NCBI GenBank assembly: GCA_964612505.1
Contig: CAZTEX010000019.1
Coordinates: 1-32,624, forward strand
Length of the DNA stretch: 32,624 nucleotides
Direction: 5' to 3'
Origin: JAAZZY01 sp964612505
GTDB taxonomy: Bacteria > Chlamydiota > Chlamydiia > Chlamydiales > JAAZZY01
Part shown: positions 32,521-32,624 of the stretch, piece by piece
How the letters are laid out: each line of letters opens with the position of its first letter
Numbering within the stretch: position 1 is the stretch's first letter
The notes under the pieces: model-generated
What the model saw: only the letters and a program-made list of their open reading frames with translations
Database searches by the model: none
What the model was told of the DNA's origin: nothing
Position numbers and translations under genes: made by a program

Positions 32521-32624
32521 TTATTCTGGAGGGAGGTGGTATTCATAGCCCAAGTCTGCTGCTACGTGATGGTTCGTCACAAGCCCTTTATAGACATTTA
32601 AACCCTCTGCATCCTTCTCTCCCC
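32521..32624 (-). CDS. ald: C-terminal 33 residues of a probable alanine dehydrogenase (rest outside window)
   Basis: The minus-strand frame entering from the right edge gives 33 residues and a TAA at 32521-32523. The segment contains GLNVYKGLVTNHHVAADLGY followed by EYHLPPE. This resembles the end of alanine dehydrogenase, where a GLNT..G.VTYEAVA..LGYEY pattern is usual. The enzyme interconverts L-alanine and pyruvate with NAD. Only the tail is visible, so the name is tentative, but the coding reading is good because the other two minus-strand frames stop within a few codons. The gap from its stop to the next promoter (32425-32520) holds a weak hairpin at 32499-32511 and nothing else I can name. 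Confidence 0.6.
   Translation of the reverse strand, partial: GEKDAEGLNVYKGLVTNHHVAADLGYEYHLPPE

Noticed and set aside
1..32624. tRNA or rRNA genes, insertion sequences, CRISPR arrays, phage genes
   Set aside because: I saw no cloverleaf or rRNA-like segment, no transposase motif and no regularly spaced repeats while reading both strands.

Overview
The window looks like the chromosome of an environmental chlamydia (order Chlamydiales, amoeba-associated 'Parachlamydia-like' lineage; genus not resolved). It is AT-rich and carries an uninterrupted type III secretion (T3SS) block whose gene order matches, by established knowledge, the C. trachomatis CT663-CT674 locus: Scc4-like chaperone, CdsD, CdsE, CdsF, CdsG, CT668-like, CdsN, CdsO, CdsP, CdsQ, Pkn5, CdsC. 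Der (CT703 type) and a SWIM/SNF2 helicase (CT708 type) further right also fit a chlamydia.

Region 1 (1-7002, + strand) is a row of secreted-type genes, each with its own strong promoter: the 3' end of one gene, a tandem paralogue of it, two more small helical proteins of unknown function, then two larger proteins that look like the T3SS translocators (CopB-like and CopD-like). A clear terminator at 6970-7002 closes the row. Five of these genes, plus a small Ser-rich gene at the far right end (31985-32368, minus), share an almost identical promoter: TTGACA or TTGACT, exactly 17 AT-rich bases ending in TGN, then TATAAT or TATACT.

Region 2 (7093-20583, + strand) is the T3SS operon: a CesT-fold chaperone, the basal-body ring protein with two FHA domains, needle subunit with two small partners, ATPase, stalk, needle-length/ruler-type protein, C-ring protein, Ser/Thr kinase with a degenerate SpoIIE-type phosphatase tail, and the outer-membrane secretin. 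A TPR-like membrane protein and a YidD-like membrane-insertion factor are appended to its end.

Region 3 (20580-26110, minus strand) is accessory: a eukaryote-like DUF2431/BMT5-type Rossmann protein, an atypical SDR/DUF2867 protein, a Kdo 3-hydroxylase-like oxygenase (lipopolysaccharide core modification) and a SulP-family anion transporter with a STAS domain.

Region 4 (26220-32624) holds Der GTPase, a 184-residue unknown protein that ends in a textbook CaaX prenylation box (CVIL) after a basic stretch, the 1222-residue SNF2 helicase on the opposite strand, the small Ser-rich gene with the shared promoter, and the last 33 codons of what looks like alanine dehydrogenase.

No intergenic gap exceeds 300 bases. 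I saw no tRNA, rRNA, insertion sequence or CRISPR array. The most interesting items are the CaaX protein (possible host-prenylated effector), the shared-promoter set as a possible secretion-substrate regulon, the linkage of translocator-like genes to the T3SS core operon, and the kinase-pseudophosphatase fusion.
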